From NCBI GenBank assembly GCA_964496695.1, contig CAZCBE010000013.1:19170-83169 (forward strand): a stretch of 64,000 nt of DNA. Direction: 5' to 3'. Below are positions 16,370 through 24,323 of the stretch, one piece after another; position 1 is the first letter of the stretch; each line of letters opens with the position of its first letter. The translations under genes and the position numbers were made by a program. Under the pieces are notes generated by a model. It saw only the letters and a program-made list of their open reading frames with translations. It ran no database searches and had not been told where the DNA came from. The DNA is from SXTU01 sp964496695 (GTDB lineage: Bacteria > Verrucomicrobiota > Verrucomicrobiia > Limisphaerales > SXTU01).

Positions 16370-17689
16370 CTAGATCGCAAAGTCGTTGTATTCCGGCTTC
16401 ACCAGTTCGGCCGGCGGGTAAAGCATGCCGGCGGCGACGGTCGCGTTGGTGCCCTGCTCGATGAGGATGAACGAGCCGGTGAGCCGGTTGTTCGCGTAGG
16501 CGTCAAACACGATGGGCTTGGCCGTGCGAATCCGGATCTCGCCGACGTCGTTGACGACCAGTTGCGCCGGCCCCGGTTCTGGATCGAAGGTCTGGATGTT
16601 GATGCGGCTGTCGAGGTTCGTGACGATGGCCTGCACGGTCTGCGTGGTGTGCTTGAGGAAGTATTTCCGCCCGGCCTGAAGCGGCTTCTGGTTCATCCAG
16701 CAGACGCGCCCGCGCAATTCGCTGGCCATGCCGGGCAGGTGATCGAGGCCGACGAGCATGTCGCCCCGGCTCACGTCCACGTCGTGCTCCAGCACCAGCG
16801 TGACGGACTGCGGGCAGAACGCCTCCGGCAGCGAGCCGTCAAGGGTCCAGATTTCCTTCACGGTGCTCTTCACGCCGCTGGGCAGCACCATGACCTTCTG
16901 GCCGACCTTCACGATGCCACCGGCGATCTGGCCGCTGAGGCCGCGGAAATCGTGGAGCTTCTGGTCGGTCGGATCGTTCGGCCGGTTCACCCATTGCACA
17001 GGGAAGCGGACACCGCCGAGGCTCCAGTCGCTCGCGATGTGGACGGTCTCGAGATGACCGAGCAGCGTGGGGCCGCAATACCAGGGCGTGTGCTGGGAAG
17101 CATCCACCACGTTGTCGCCGTTGAGCGCGCTGATGGGGACAAACTTCACGTCCTTGAACGCGTCGAGCTTGGGCAGGAAGGCCTCGATCTCGTCGCGGAT
17201 TTCCCAGAAGCGGTCCTCGCTCCAGTCCACAAGGTCCATCTTGTTCACCGCGATGACGAGGTGGGGAATGCCGAGGAGCGCCGCGAGGCAGGTGTGCCGG
17301 CGTGTCTGCTCGATGACGCCGAGCCGCGCGTCCACGAGGACGATGGAGAGGTTCGCCGTGCTCGCGCCCGTGACCATGTTGCGCGTGTATTGCACATGCC
17401 CCGGCGTGTCCGCCACGATGAACTTGCGGCGCGGCGTGGCGAAGTATCGGTAGGCCACGTCAATCGTGATGCCCTGCTCACGCTCGGCCCGGAGGCCGTC
17501 GGTGAGGTTGGCCAGATTGATGGCCCCGCCGCCGGTGATGTCGGCGGAGCGCTCGAGCGCCTCAAGCTGGTCCTCCATGATGGACTTGGAGTCGTAGAGC
17601 AGCCGGCCGATGAGCGTGGACTTGCCGTCGTCCACGGAGCCGCAGGTGTTGAAGCGGAGGAGTTCGATGGGATGTTGCGTGTGGGGCAT
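16370..17689 (-). CDS. cysN: Sulfate adenylyltransferase GTPase subunit
   Basis: A 439-residue CysN, the regulatory GTPase that drives ATP sulfurylase (with CysD) to make adenosine 5'-phosphosulfate. The P-loop GSVDDGKST is at residues 17-25; REQGITIDVAYRYF is switch I, DTPGHVQYTRNM switch II and NKMD the guanine-binding motif, followed by EF-Tu-like beta-barrel domains. There is no fused APS kinase (CysC) at the C-terminus. Its partner cysD is 5.2 kb upstream on the same strand, separated by accessory genes, an unusual distance for this pair. Confidence 0.96.
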   Translation of the reverse strand: MPHTQHPIELLRFNTCGSVDDGKSTLIGRLLYDSKSIMEDQLEALERSADITGGGAINLANLTDGLRAEREQGITIDVAYRYFATPRRKFIVADTPGHVQYTRNMVTGASTANLSIVLVDARLGVIEQTRRHTCLAALLGIPHLVIAVNKMDLVDWSEDRFWEIRDEIEAFLPKLDAFKDVKFVPISALNGDNVVDASQHTPWYCGPTLLGHLETVHIASDWSLGGVRFPVQWVNRPNDPTDQKLHDFRGLSGQIAGGIVKVGQKVMVLPSGVKSTVKEIWTLDGSLPEAFCPQSVTLVLEHDVDVSRGDMLVGLDHLPGMASELRGRVCWMNQKPLQAGRKYFLKHTTQTVQAIVTNLDSRINIQTFDPEPGPAQLVVNDVGEIRIRTAKPIVFDAYANNRLTGSFILIEQGTNATVAAGMLYPPAELVKPEYNDFAI

Positions 17690-17735
17690 GGCGAAAACTC
17701 GGAGTCAATTCACGAACAAGAGATGAGAACGGCGA

Positions 17736-18128
17736 TCAGGCGGTTTTTTCGTCGCGGTTCACCAGTCCGGCGAAGGCCTTGCGCTCGGCCCAGAGCAGGA
17801 ACAGCGCGGCGATGGTAATGAACGCGTGGGCAGGACCGAAGCCGCCCTTCACAACGAACGCATGGAAAGCCAGGATGTTGATAACGATGGGGCCGAGGAT
17901 GAGCAGACCAAGATTGCGCGTCTTCGGCACAGCCACGAGCGCGCCGCCGATGATCTCGCAGACCTTCACGAAGGCCATGTAGCCGGTCGGGCCAAACGCC
18001 GCCATGAACTTGCCCGGCAGTGAATCCTCCGGCGGCCCCGGCGGCAACGTGCCAAAGAAGAAGAACAGTCCTCCGGCGAGGAACACGAAGCCGAACAGGC
18101 CGGCGATGATGTTGGTGGCGAGTTTCAT
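17736..18128 (-). CDS. DoxX-like small membrane protein
   Basis: A 130-residue protein with four predicted membrane helices (IIAGLFGFVFLAGGLFFFFG; YMAFVKVCEIIGGALVAV; LGLLILGPIVINILAFHAFV; HAFITIAALFLLWAE), the size and layout of the DoxX/DUF6644-like family. The ATG at 18128 opens directly at the first helix; the longer frame to 18233 adds an unlikely tail. It is 46 bp upstream of cysN on the same strand. Function unknown; relatives have been tied to redox and thiosulfate metabolism, so the place beside a sulfur gene may or may not be meaningful. Confidence 0.75.
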   Translation of the reverse strand: MKLATNIIAGLFGFVFLAGGLFFFFGTLPPGPPEDSLPGKFMAAFGPTGYMAFVKVCEIIGGALVAVPKTRNLGLLILGPIVINILAFHAFVVKGGFGPAHAFITIAALFLLWAERKAFAGLVNRDEKTA

Positions 18129-18237
18129 ATTGGGATTTTCAAGTTGCTGGCTTCCGGACCGGATGCGGCTGCCGGAACAGCCGGGGCGGTCATCAACAGC
18201 GGGAAGGATGGCTTTCACAAGCGCGGTTCGCAATGCG

Positions 18238-19446
18238 TTATTGCTTTCCTTTCCGGGCCTTCCGCCGGGGCTGGTTCAATTCCCGCTCGATGTCCGCAAT
18301 CGTGGGCAGCGCGCCGCGCAGCTTCCTGGGCAGCGACTCCACGAGCCGCGTCTGCCACTCGGCCACGCCGATGGGTTTCTTCACGTCGCGCAGCGCATAC
18401 TCCACCTTCACCCGGTTCTTCGCGTCCCGGCACAGCAGCAGGCCGATGGTGGGAGCATCGTCCTTATGCCGCATCTGGTCATCCACGGCAGAGAGGTAGT
18501 AGTTCATCTTGCCCACAAATTCCGGCTCGAACGCCCGCATCTTCAAATCCACGACTACAAAACAGCGCAGCCGCAATTGGTAGAACAGCAAATCGAGGCG
18601 CGAATCATCGCCGCCCACTCCGATGGAAACCTGCCGCCCCACGAACGCGAACCCCGCGCCCAGTTCCAGCAGCAGCCTCTGCACATTATCCACGAGCAGG
18701 CGCTCCAGATCGCGCTCCTGTGCCGCCTCGCCCAGCGTGAGGAAATCGAACGTGTAAGGGTCCTTCAACACCTCGCGCGCCAGGTCCGACTGCGCGGGCG
18801 GCAGCGTGCGATCAAAGTTCGTAATGGCCTTCCCGCTGCGCTCATGCAGCCGTGACTCGATTTGCACCGTGAGGACCGCGCGGCTCCAGCCGTGCTCCAA
18901 AGTTTTGCGGGCATACCAGAGGCGCGTGGCGGGGTGCTTTACCTTTTCAATGAGCAAAATGTTTGTGCCCCACGGGAGCAACGCCAGCGGCTCCGGAGGC
19001 CCGTCCAATCGAGTCGCAGGCGGTGATGCAAATTGTGCAACAGGCCGTTGCAGAATTTCCTTCCGAGATTTTGCCACAGCCTGTGGCGCAATTGGCCCAG
19101 TCAATTTTGCCACAGCCTGTGGCAAAATGTCGGTGATGGCATAGGCCTCGGCGAAAGTCCGCATCCGATTCAGATTCCGTGAGGAAAACCCATCCATTGC
19201 CGGGAACTCCCTCGCCAGATCTTTCGCCAACCGCTCCACCACTCTCGTGCCCCAGCCCTCCGCCTTCTGCGCCCGTAAAATCTCCCGCCCGATGTGCCAG
19301 TAGAGCAGGACCAGTTCGCGGTTCACCGACATCGCCGCCTTCACCTGTGTCGCTCGAACACGGGCTTTCAAGTCGGCAAGGAACGGGGCGTAGCCGGCAG
19401 GCACGAGCTTCATGGCTTGGGCTGGTTTGGGCTTCACTTTGGGCAT
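18238..19446 (-). CDS. YhcG family PDDEXK nuclease (DUF1016)
   Basis: A 402-residue member of the YhcG/DUF1016 family. The N-terminal DUF1016 helical domain (VNRELVLLYWHIGREILRAQ; FSSRNLNRMRTFAEAY) is followed by the C-terminal PDDEXK nuclease domain with the catalytic set in SRLDLLFYQLRLRCFVVVDL and KMRAFEPEFVGKMNYYL (D, then D-x-K). Related proteins cut branched or replicating DNA and occur near restriction and defence loci. Residues about 105-160 carry an expanded linker in which the short motif PQAVAK occurs twice, encoded by a repeated palindrome (19068-19127). It lies in the cys gene run as likely acquired cargo. Confidence 0.9.
   Translation of the reverse strand: MPKVKPKPAQAMKLVPAGYAPFLADLKARVRATQVKAAMSVNRELVLLYWHIGREILRAQKAEGWGTRVVERLAKDLAREFPAMDGFSSRNLNRMRTFAEAYAITDILPQAVAKLTGPIAPQAVAKSRKEILQRPVAQFASPPATRLDGPPEPLALLPWGTNILLIEKVKHPATRLWYARKTLEHGWSRAVLTVQIESRLHERSGKAITNFDRTLPPAQSDLAREVLKDPYTFDFLTLGEAAQERDLERLLVDNVQRLLLELGAGFAFVGRQVSIGVGGDDSRLDLLFYQLRLRCFVVVDLKMRAFEPEFVGKMNYYLSAVDDQMRHKDDAPTIGLLLCRDAKNRVKVEYALRDVKKPIGVAEWQTRLVESLPRKLRGALPTIADIERELNQPRRKARKGKQ
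19068..19127. repeat. Duplicated palindrome in the YhcG gene
   Basis: GCCACAGCCTGTGGC occurs at 19073-19087 and 19109-19123, each with a preceding TTTT. The second is part of a perfect 23-bp palindrome with TTTT/AAAA ends. The repeat encodes the doubled PQAVAK segment. Confidence 0.8.
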
Positions 19447-19474
19447 CGCGGAAAGGTTGGCTGATCCAGCCGCT

Positions 19475-20728
19475 TCAAACGGCCAGATGCTTCTTCACCG
19501 CCGCCATCGTCTCGCGCTGGCGCTGCTCCACGAAGGCGCGAGCCTTGGCCATCTTGGCCTTCGCAGCGGCGGGGTCCTTGGCCATCGCGAGCACGGCGGG
19601 GACGATGCCTTTGTGATCTTCGGCCTTGTCGAGATCGAAGAGCCATTCACCGAGGCCGATGTCGCGCCACATGAAGCCCTTGCTGGTCTGCTCCTCAAAG
19701 CGGCAGACGATGGCCGGGATGCCGTTGCCGATGGCCATGATGGGCGAGTGCATCTCACTGCCGAAAATGCCCGCGCTGCGGACGTAGGTGCTGAGCGCCT
19801 GATCGGTGAGCCAGTATTTGTCACGCCAGACGACGCGCTTCCGCACGTCCTCCGGCAGCTTGTCCCAGAACATCTCCTTGCTCACGGCCACCTGCGTCAT
19901 GTCCTCGGGGCAGAGCAGCACCTTGAGCGGGGTCTCGCGCACGACGGCGATGATGGCCTCGCGGAGCGCCTTGTGGTCGTGCTCCTTCATCGCCTCGTTG
20001 CGCTCGTGGCGCTTGGCGTCGAAGGCGCGCTTCTTGTCTGGGATGGTCCAGTAAGGCGTGAAACGCAGGCGGGAGAGGCAGCAGAGAAACTTGCCCTCCT
20101 CCAGGCCGTTCGCCTTGAGGAAGGCGGTGGCCGTCGCATCATCGCGCAAGTCACAGGCAAACGCACCATCCGGACCGAACTCCATGATGGGGCTCTTCAC
20201 GCCGTCCTTCTTCGCACGCTCCAGCGAGACGGAATCGCGGAAGTAAACGAACTTCGCGTGGTCGAGGATCTCCTTGTCCGAAGTGCTGGCTCCGCGAGTG
20301 ATGCCATACACGCCGTAGGGCTTGCCGGTGTGCTTGGCGAAAGCTGCGACATCCTTCGCCGCCACGAGCGACGGGCCGGAGCCGTGCAGGAGGAAGTCCG
20401 CCCACGCGACGGCCTCGCCAAGGTCGGCGTTCGAGGCCTTGCCGTCCGCGCCGAGGGAGCCTTTGACGATCTTGAGCTTGGGGAAGCGCTTGTGCTCCAT
20501 CGCCGCGACTTCCTCTGACAGATCGCCGGAGGCCCACAGGCGCACCTCGGCCTCGGGAATGTGTTTCTCGATGAGCGCCAGCACGCCCGGGGTGTGCGCG
20601 ATGTCACCGATGTTCACGACCTGCCATGAGGAGCGCAGGAGGATACGCGGGGCGCGCTTGTCTGCGGCATGCACGGAGGCGGCAACCGTGGCGGCGATGG
20701 TGGAGTGGAGGAAGTGGCGGCGGTTCAT
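19475..20728 (-). CDS. Polysaccharide pyruvyl transferase family protein with Tat-like leader
   Basis: A 417-residue protein of the polysaccharide pyruvyl transferase (CsaB/WcaK-like) family, which adds pyruvate ketals to surface sugars. Seen: WQVVNIGDIAHTPGVLALIE at the start of the domain, WADFLLHGSGPSLVA, GVYGITRGASTSDKEILDHA and the late SAGIFGSEMHSPIMAIGNGI. It begins with MNRRHFLHSTIAATVAASVHA, a twin-arginine-type leader, unexpected for an enzyme whose relatives are cytosolic. Its start overlaps the BRO gene stop by 4 bp (ATGA), so the two are translationally linked. Confidence 0.85.
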   Translation of the reverse strand: MNRRHFLHSTIAATVAASVHAADKRAPRILLRSSWQVVNIGDIAHTPGVLALIEKHIPEAEVRLWASGDLSEEVAAMEHKRFPKLKIVKGSLGADGKASNADLGEAVAWADFLLHGSGPSLVAAKDVAAFAKHTGKPYGVYGITRGASTSDKEILDHAKFVYFRDSVSLERAKKDGVKSPIMEFGPDGAFACDLRDDATATAFLKANGLEEGKFLCCLSRLRFTPYWTIPDKKRAFDAKRHERNEAMKEHDHKALREAIIAVVRETPLKVLLCPEDMTQVAVSKEMFWDKLPEDVRKRVVWRDKYWLTDQALSTYVRSAGIFGSEMHSPIMAIGNGIPAIVCRFEEQTSKGFMWRDIGLGEWLFDLDKAEDHKGIVPAVLAMAKDPAAAKAKMAKARAFVEQRQRETMAAVKKHLAV

Positions 20729-21603
20729 GGCTGCTTGGTGGGTTTGATTTGCTTCGCTTTCTTGGCGGACTGGGTCAAGGCCAGGTAATTCTCGTTCGTG
20801 ACGACTTTGCGGCCGCTGCGCTTTTCCAACTCAAGCCGCGCATTGCCTGCCACCGTGCCGCCTTCGTGCGCGGCCTGCTTCGTCTGCGGCAGGCCCTGGG
20901 CATCTTTGTTCCGCGTGATCTCGGTCGTCGCCGCCTCGCCCAGCATCGAAAAGATGAGTTCAAGGTCAGTCATGTGATCACGGAGATTCTCGCGCTTGAG
21001 GCGCTTGAACTCGGCGTATTCGGAAGGCGTGAGGCCGAAGGTGGCCTTGGAAATCTCGGCGGTGAGGATGGCGTAATCGCGCTGCTCCTTCACACCGCGC
21101 TGCTTCCACTCGTCCGTCAGTTCGTCGCGGACGGCGATGGAACGCATCCGCTTCTCAATCCAGTCGGCGGAGTAGCCCTTGGCCTGATAGAGTGCGCGGG
21201 TGCGCTTGGTGGCGAGTTCCGGGTCTTCGATTTCCTGAATGCGTTCGTAGCCGACGCGCGCCAGCCACCGCTTGAACGGCTCGGCCTTGGGGCTGGGAAT
21301 GCTCTGGATGAGGCGGAAGATGCCCTCGGTGTTCCAGCACTGGAGCAACTGGCGACCGCCGGGGGTTTCAAACTCCAGGCCAAGGGGGGGGACAAGTTGT
21401 CCCCCCCCCTTGAAAGCCTCGGACAATGGCCCATCGCGCTTGCGAAGCTTCTTGAGGTAGTCGGACTGGTTCACCGAATCCGTCATCGCTGCCACGATAT
21501 CCGTGATGACGAACCACCACTCGCCGCCGTGAATGACCCGGCGGATTTCGCGCTTTTGGAACAACGCGATCCGGGCTTCAGGATTTGAGGCGCTCTCACT
21601 CAT
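20725..21603 (-). CDS. BRO-N / DinD-like antirepressor family protein
   Basis: A 292-residue protein with an N-terminal BRO domain (IRRVIHGGEWWFVITDIVAA; DYLKKLRKRDG; QLLQCWNTEGIFRLIQSI) and a helical C-terminal half similar to DNA-damage-inducible protein D (YSADWIEKRMRSIAVRDELT). Such proteins come from phages and mobile elements and bind DNA. The loop near residues 64-75 is encoded by G8-ACAAGTTGT-C9 (21384-21409), a homopolymer hairpin prone to slippage. Both neighbours overlap it by 4 bp, an odd placement between two carbohydrate-related genes. Confidence 0.82.
   Translation of the reverse strand: MSESASNPEARIALFQKREIRRVIHGGEWWFVITDIVAAMTDSVNQSDYLKKLRKRDGPLSEAFKGGGQLVPPLGLEFETPGGRQLLQCWNTEGIFRLIQSIPSPKAEPFKRWLARVGYERIQEIEDPELATKRTRALYQAKGYSADWIEKRMRSIAVRDELTDEWKQRGVKEQRDYAILTAEISKATFGLTPSEYAEFKRLKRENLRDHMTDLELIFSMLGEAATTEITRNKDAQGLPQTKQAAHEGGTVAGNARLELEKRSGRKVVTNENYLALTQSAKKAKQIKPTKQP
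21384..21409. repeat. G8/C9 homopolymer hairpin in the BRO gene
   Basis: Eight G, the core ACAAGTTGT, then nine C, flanked by AA and TT. It is a near-perfect palindrome and a likely slipped-strand or assembly-error site. As written the frame is intact. Confidence 0.85.
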
Positions 21604-22862
21604 GGCTTGAGCAAAGGCGGTTTCTCCGAGATTGGCAACTCGCCGCGCAGCAGTTTGCCGCCGGCACCGGTGAGCCGGAGGTAGTAGTCACTGGGCAGGC
21701 CCTCGCAGGTGATGAACTTCGAGTCGCCGCCGATGGGCGCGTCGTTGGTGCATTTGAAGATGGCCGTGCCCTCGTCCACCTCGTCGAACATCGCCACATA
21801 GATCATCTGCGCTCCGGCACGCTTCGCGGCGACGAACTGCGACCAGAGGAACTCGCCCTTCCGGCGCGGGATCGCATCGAGCGCGCCGCCGTGCATGTTG
21901 TGCCAACTGAAACCGGGGAAGACCACGGGCAGGTAATCGAGCTTCGCCTGCGCGCACCAGGCGAGGTCGGGCTGGAGCAACTTCTCGCCATGTCGCGCAG
22001 CCTCTGCCGGATCGCGGTAGCGGCCCACGGTCCAGGGACTCACAACGTCGGCGAGCTTTAGGATCTCGTGCAGCTCGGTGTCCTTGAGCGAGTCGTTTTT
22101 CAGCTCCCGCCAGTGAGTCGGCACGCCGAGCATCACCGAGCAGCCGTCGCGCTTGAGGAACTCCACGAGCTGCCGGCACTCGGCGAGGGTGTATTTGCGA
22201 TTGTCGTTGAAGCCGACGCCCCACACGGCCACGAGCGGCCGGCCGCGATGCCGGAGATACGCCGCGCTGCCGGTCACGCGCTGCTCGGAGCGCAGCGCAC
22301 GCCAGTCATCCATCACCTGCTGGATGCGATTAGTGCCAAGACCGCTGAGGTCATACATCACCGCGAAGGCCCGGCCGGAGCGTTCGGCTCCCGTGCGGCA
22401 GTGGGCGAGCACGGTGTTGTTGTGGCGGAGCACCCGGGGATCGCGCAGGTCGGCGACGAACCGCTGCACGAATGCGCCGTCAATGCCGTAGTCCTGCATC
22501 CACTGGAAGTGCCGTAGGACCGTGGCTTCCTTGAACGAGCTGAACACCTCGGCGGCGCGGCCATCCGCGTGCTTGAACCCGGTGGCGAAGCGCTCGTCCG
22601 CGCCGAGTTCGGAGACATCGGGCCAGACATCGATCTTCGCGTTGCCCGGTGACATCGCTCCCCGGCCTTTCGTCCAGTGCACCCAGCCGCGCCCGACACC
22701 GTCACCTTCGCAGTTGAACCAGCCCTGGTAGCCGCACATCACCTTGCCGGTGAGGGTGGTCGTGTCCACCCGGGCGGACGGTGCAGCGGCCGGCGCGGCC
22801 AGCCCCAACACTGGGCAGCACAACGCAACGGCCAGCGCAAAGCAATGGCGACGACGGTTCAT
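21600..22862 (-). CDS. GH71/GH99-like secreted glycoside hydrolase
   Basis: A 420-residue protein with a signal peptide (MNRRRHCFALAVALCCPVLG). The body matches the GH99/GH71-like TIM-barrel family: VMCGYQGWFNCEGDGVGRGW near the start, HFQWMQDYGIDGAFVQRF in the middle and AGAQMIYVAMFDEVDEGTAI with the late acidic pair. Characterised GH99 enzymes are endo-alpha-mannosidases; the substrate here is open. It lies 27 bp downstream of cysD, and its stop overlaps the BRO start by 4 bp, so it is transcribed within the sulfur gene run although it has no clear link to sulfur. Confidence 0.87.
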   Translation of the reverse strand: MNRRRHCFALAVALCCPVLGLAAPAAAPSARVDTTTLTGKVMCGYQGWFNCEGDGVGRGWVHWTKGRGAMSPGNAKIDVWPDVSELGADERFATGFKHADGRAAEVFSSFKEATVLRHFQWMQDYGIDGAFVQRFVADLRDPRVLRHNNTVLAHCRTGAERSGRAFAVMYDLSGLGTNRIQQVMDDWRALRSEQRVTGSAAYLRHRGRPLVAVWGVGFNDNRKYTLAECRQLVEFLKRDGCSVMLGVPTHWRELKNDSLKDTELHEILKLADVVSPWTVGRYRDPAEAARHGEKLLQPDLAWCAQAKLDYLPVVFPGFSWHNMHGGALDAIPRRKGEFLWSQFVAAKRAGAQMIYVAMFDEVDEGTAIFKCTNDAPIGGDSKFITCEGLPSDYYLRLTGAGGKLLRGELPISEKPPLLKP

Positions 22863-22889
22863 GGCGCGGCGGGGACGGGGCGCGCTCCG

Positions 22890-23828
22890 TCAGAAATAGC
22901 CGGCCTTCTTCCGGTCTTCCATCGCGGCCTCGCTGGCCTTGTCGTCGGCGCGGGTGCCTCGCTCGGTGACGCGGGCGGCGGCGATCTCGGTGATGATGTC
23001 GGCCACGCTTTCGGCGGGGCTTTCGATCATGCCGGTGCTGATCATGTCCGCAATGGTGCGCACGCGGACGACCATGGTCTGGCGCGGTTCCTTCGCGGTC
23101 GGGCGGGCACCCTCGTAGGGATCGAGCCGGGTCGGGTCGGTGTGCTCGGGCGGGATGGGCAGCCACTGGCCGCCGCGCCGGAAGCATTCGCGCGTATGGC
23201 TGAAGTAGATGCTCGGCACCTCCAGCTTCTCGCGCTGGATGTATTCCCACACGTCCATCTCGGTCCAGTTGGAGAGCGGGAAGACGCGCATGTTCTCGCC
23301 GGGATTGAGGCGGCCGTTGTAGAGGTGCCAGATCTCGGGGCGCTGGTTCTTCGGGTCCCATTGGCCGAACACGTCGCGGAAGCTGAAGAAACGCTCCTTG
23401 GCGCGGGCCTTCTCCTCGTCGCGTCGCGCGCCGCCCACGCAGCAGTCGAAGCGGTATTCCTCGATGGCGCCGAGGAGCGCGGGAATCTGGAGGCGGTTGC
23501 GGCTCACCTCGCCCTTGGTGAGGACGGCGGTGCCGGCAGCGATGGCATCCTCCACGGTGCGGACGATGAGCTTCGCGCCGAGCTGCTTCGCACGGCGGTC
23601 GCGGAACTCAAGGAGTTCCGGGAACTCATGGCCGGTCTCGACGTTGAGGAACGGCATGGGAATGTCGGCCGGGCGGAAGGCCTTCTCGGCGAGGCGCAGG
23701 ATGCAGATGGAATCCTTGCCGCCGGAGAAGAGGAGCGCCGGCCGGTCGAATTCCGCCGCAACTTCGCGCAGAACGTGGATGGCCTCGGTTTCGAGGTATT
23801 GGAGATGATCGAGGTGGTAGGAGGACAT
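22890..23828 (-). CDS. cysD: Sulfate adenylyltransferase catalytic subunit
   Basis: A 312-residue CysD, the ATP-pyrophosphatase-fold subunit that forms APS from ATP and sulfate with CysN. Visible motifs are SGGKDS (residues 35-40, PP-loop), NVETGHEFPELLEFRD, CCVGGARRDEEKARAKER and the C-terminal KKAGYF that is nearly invariant in CysD. Length is normal. The S23 gene is 36 bp upstream and GH99 27 bp downstream. Confidence 0.97.
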   Translation of the reverse strand: MSSYHLDHLQYLETEAIHVLREVAAEFDRPALLFSGGKDSICILRLAEKAFRPADIPMPFLNVETGHEFPELLEFRDRRAKQLGAKLIVRTVEDAIAAGTAVLTKGEVSRNRLQIPALLGAIEEYRFDCCVGGARRDEEKARAKERFFSFRDVFGQWDPKNQRPEIWHLYNGRLNPGENMRVFPLSNWTEMDVWEYIQREKLEVPSIYFSHTRECFRRGGQWLPIPPEHTDPTRLDPYEGARPTAKEPRQTMVVRVRTIADMISTGMIESPAESVADIITEIAAARVTERGTRADDKASEAAMEDRKKAGYF

Positions 23829-23832
23829 GGAA

Positions 23833-23856
23833 GGGGATGGGGTCTGGCGTCTGGGG
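23833..23856. repeat. GGGGTCTGG-word repeat between cysD and the S23 gene
   Basis: Reads GGGGATGGGGTCTGGCGTCT and then GGGG. The same words occur in inverted orientation at 24293-24323, on the other side of the S23 gene, with one extra 7-bp unit. Confidence 0.75.
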
Positions 23857-23864
23857 GATGGGGT

Positions 23865-24227
23865 TCAGTTTCGGTCGCCTTGGGAGCGGATGAGGCCGCT
23901 GATGAGTTTGCCGGTCTGGATGCAGAGGGAAAGCAGGTGCTCTTGCTCGGGCAGGGTTACGAATTTGTTATCGAGCAGGACGTAGCTCATGGAACGGACT
24001 TCACCACACGAACGGCGGGCGTAGTTGTAAGCCTGGCGCTTCTCGGCGAGATGCAGGGATTCCCAGCCTTCGGCGAGGTTGTTCATCACGGATACTGCGG
24101 CACGCTGAAGCTGGTCGCGCAGGCCAAAGTCCCTCGCCAGCGGTTCGCGGCGGCAAAGGGAATAGACTTGGTTGGTCAGCACACGCGCTGACTTCCACGC
24201 TTCCGAATTTTCAAACGGTTCGCCCAT
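23865..24227 (-). CDS. Four-helix-bundle protein (23S rRNA intervening-sequence type)
   Basis: A 120-residue all-helical protein of the S23/IVP family (FENSEAWKSARVLTNQVYSL; FGLRDQLQRAAVSVMNNLAE; YNYARRSCGEVRSMSYVLLD). Homologues were first seen encoded in intervening sequences of 23S rRNA genes but are mostly found as free genes in many PVC and Bacteroidetes genomes; they form pentamers and the function is unknown. Here the gene lies between cysH and cysD and is bracketed by inverted copies of a GGGGTCTGG repeat (23833-23856 and 24293-24323), which suggests it moved as a unit. Confidence 0.9.
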   Translation of the reverse strand: MGEPFENSEAWKSARVLTNQVYSLCRREPLARDFGLRDQLQRAAVSVMNNLAEGWESLHLAEKRQAYNYARRSCGEVRSMSYVLLDNKFVTLPEQEHLLSLCIQTGKLISGLIRSQGDRN

Positions 24228-24232
24228 GTGTT

Positions 24233-24323
24233 ATGGGGTCTAGGGTCTGGGATTTTGGGTCTTGGGCTTCGGCTCACGGAGGCATCTGGCTTCCCAGACG
24301 CCAGACGCTAGACCCCATCCCCC
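24233..24323. repeat. GGTCTGG-word palindrome overlapping the cysH stop
   Basis: Left arm 24233-24266 (ATGGGGTCTAGGGTCTGGG type) and right arm 24286-24318 are complementary with a few mismatches. The right arm runs through the cysH stop codon (24308-24310), so the element forms the end of that gene. Confidence 0.85.

Noticed and set aside
24233..24323. Simple rho-independent terminator of cysH.
   Set aside because: The stem is long and imperfect, lacks a T-run after the stem, and overlaps the coding end; it fits the palindromic repeat class better, though it may still affect transcription.
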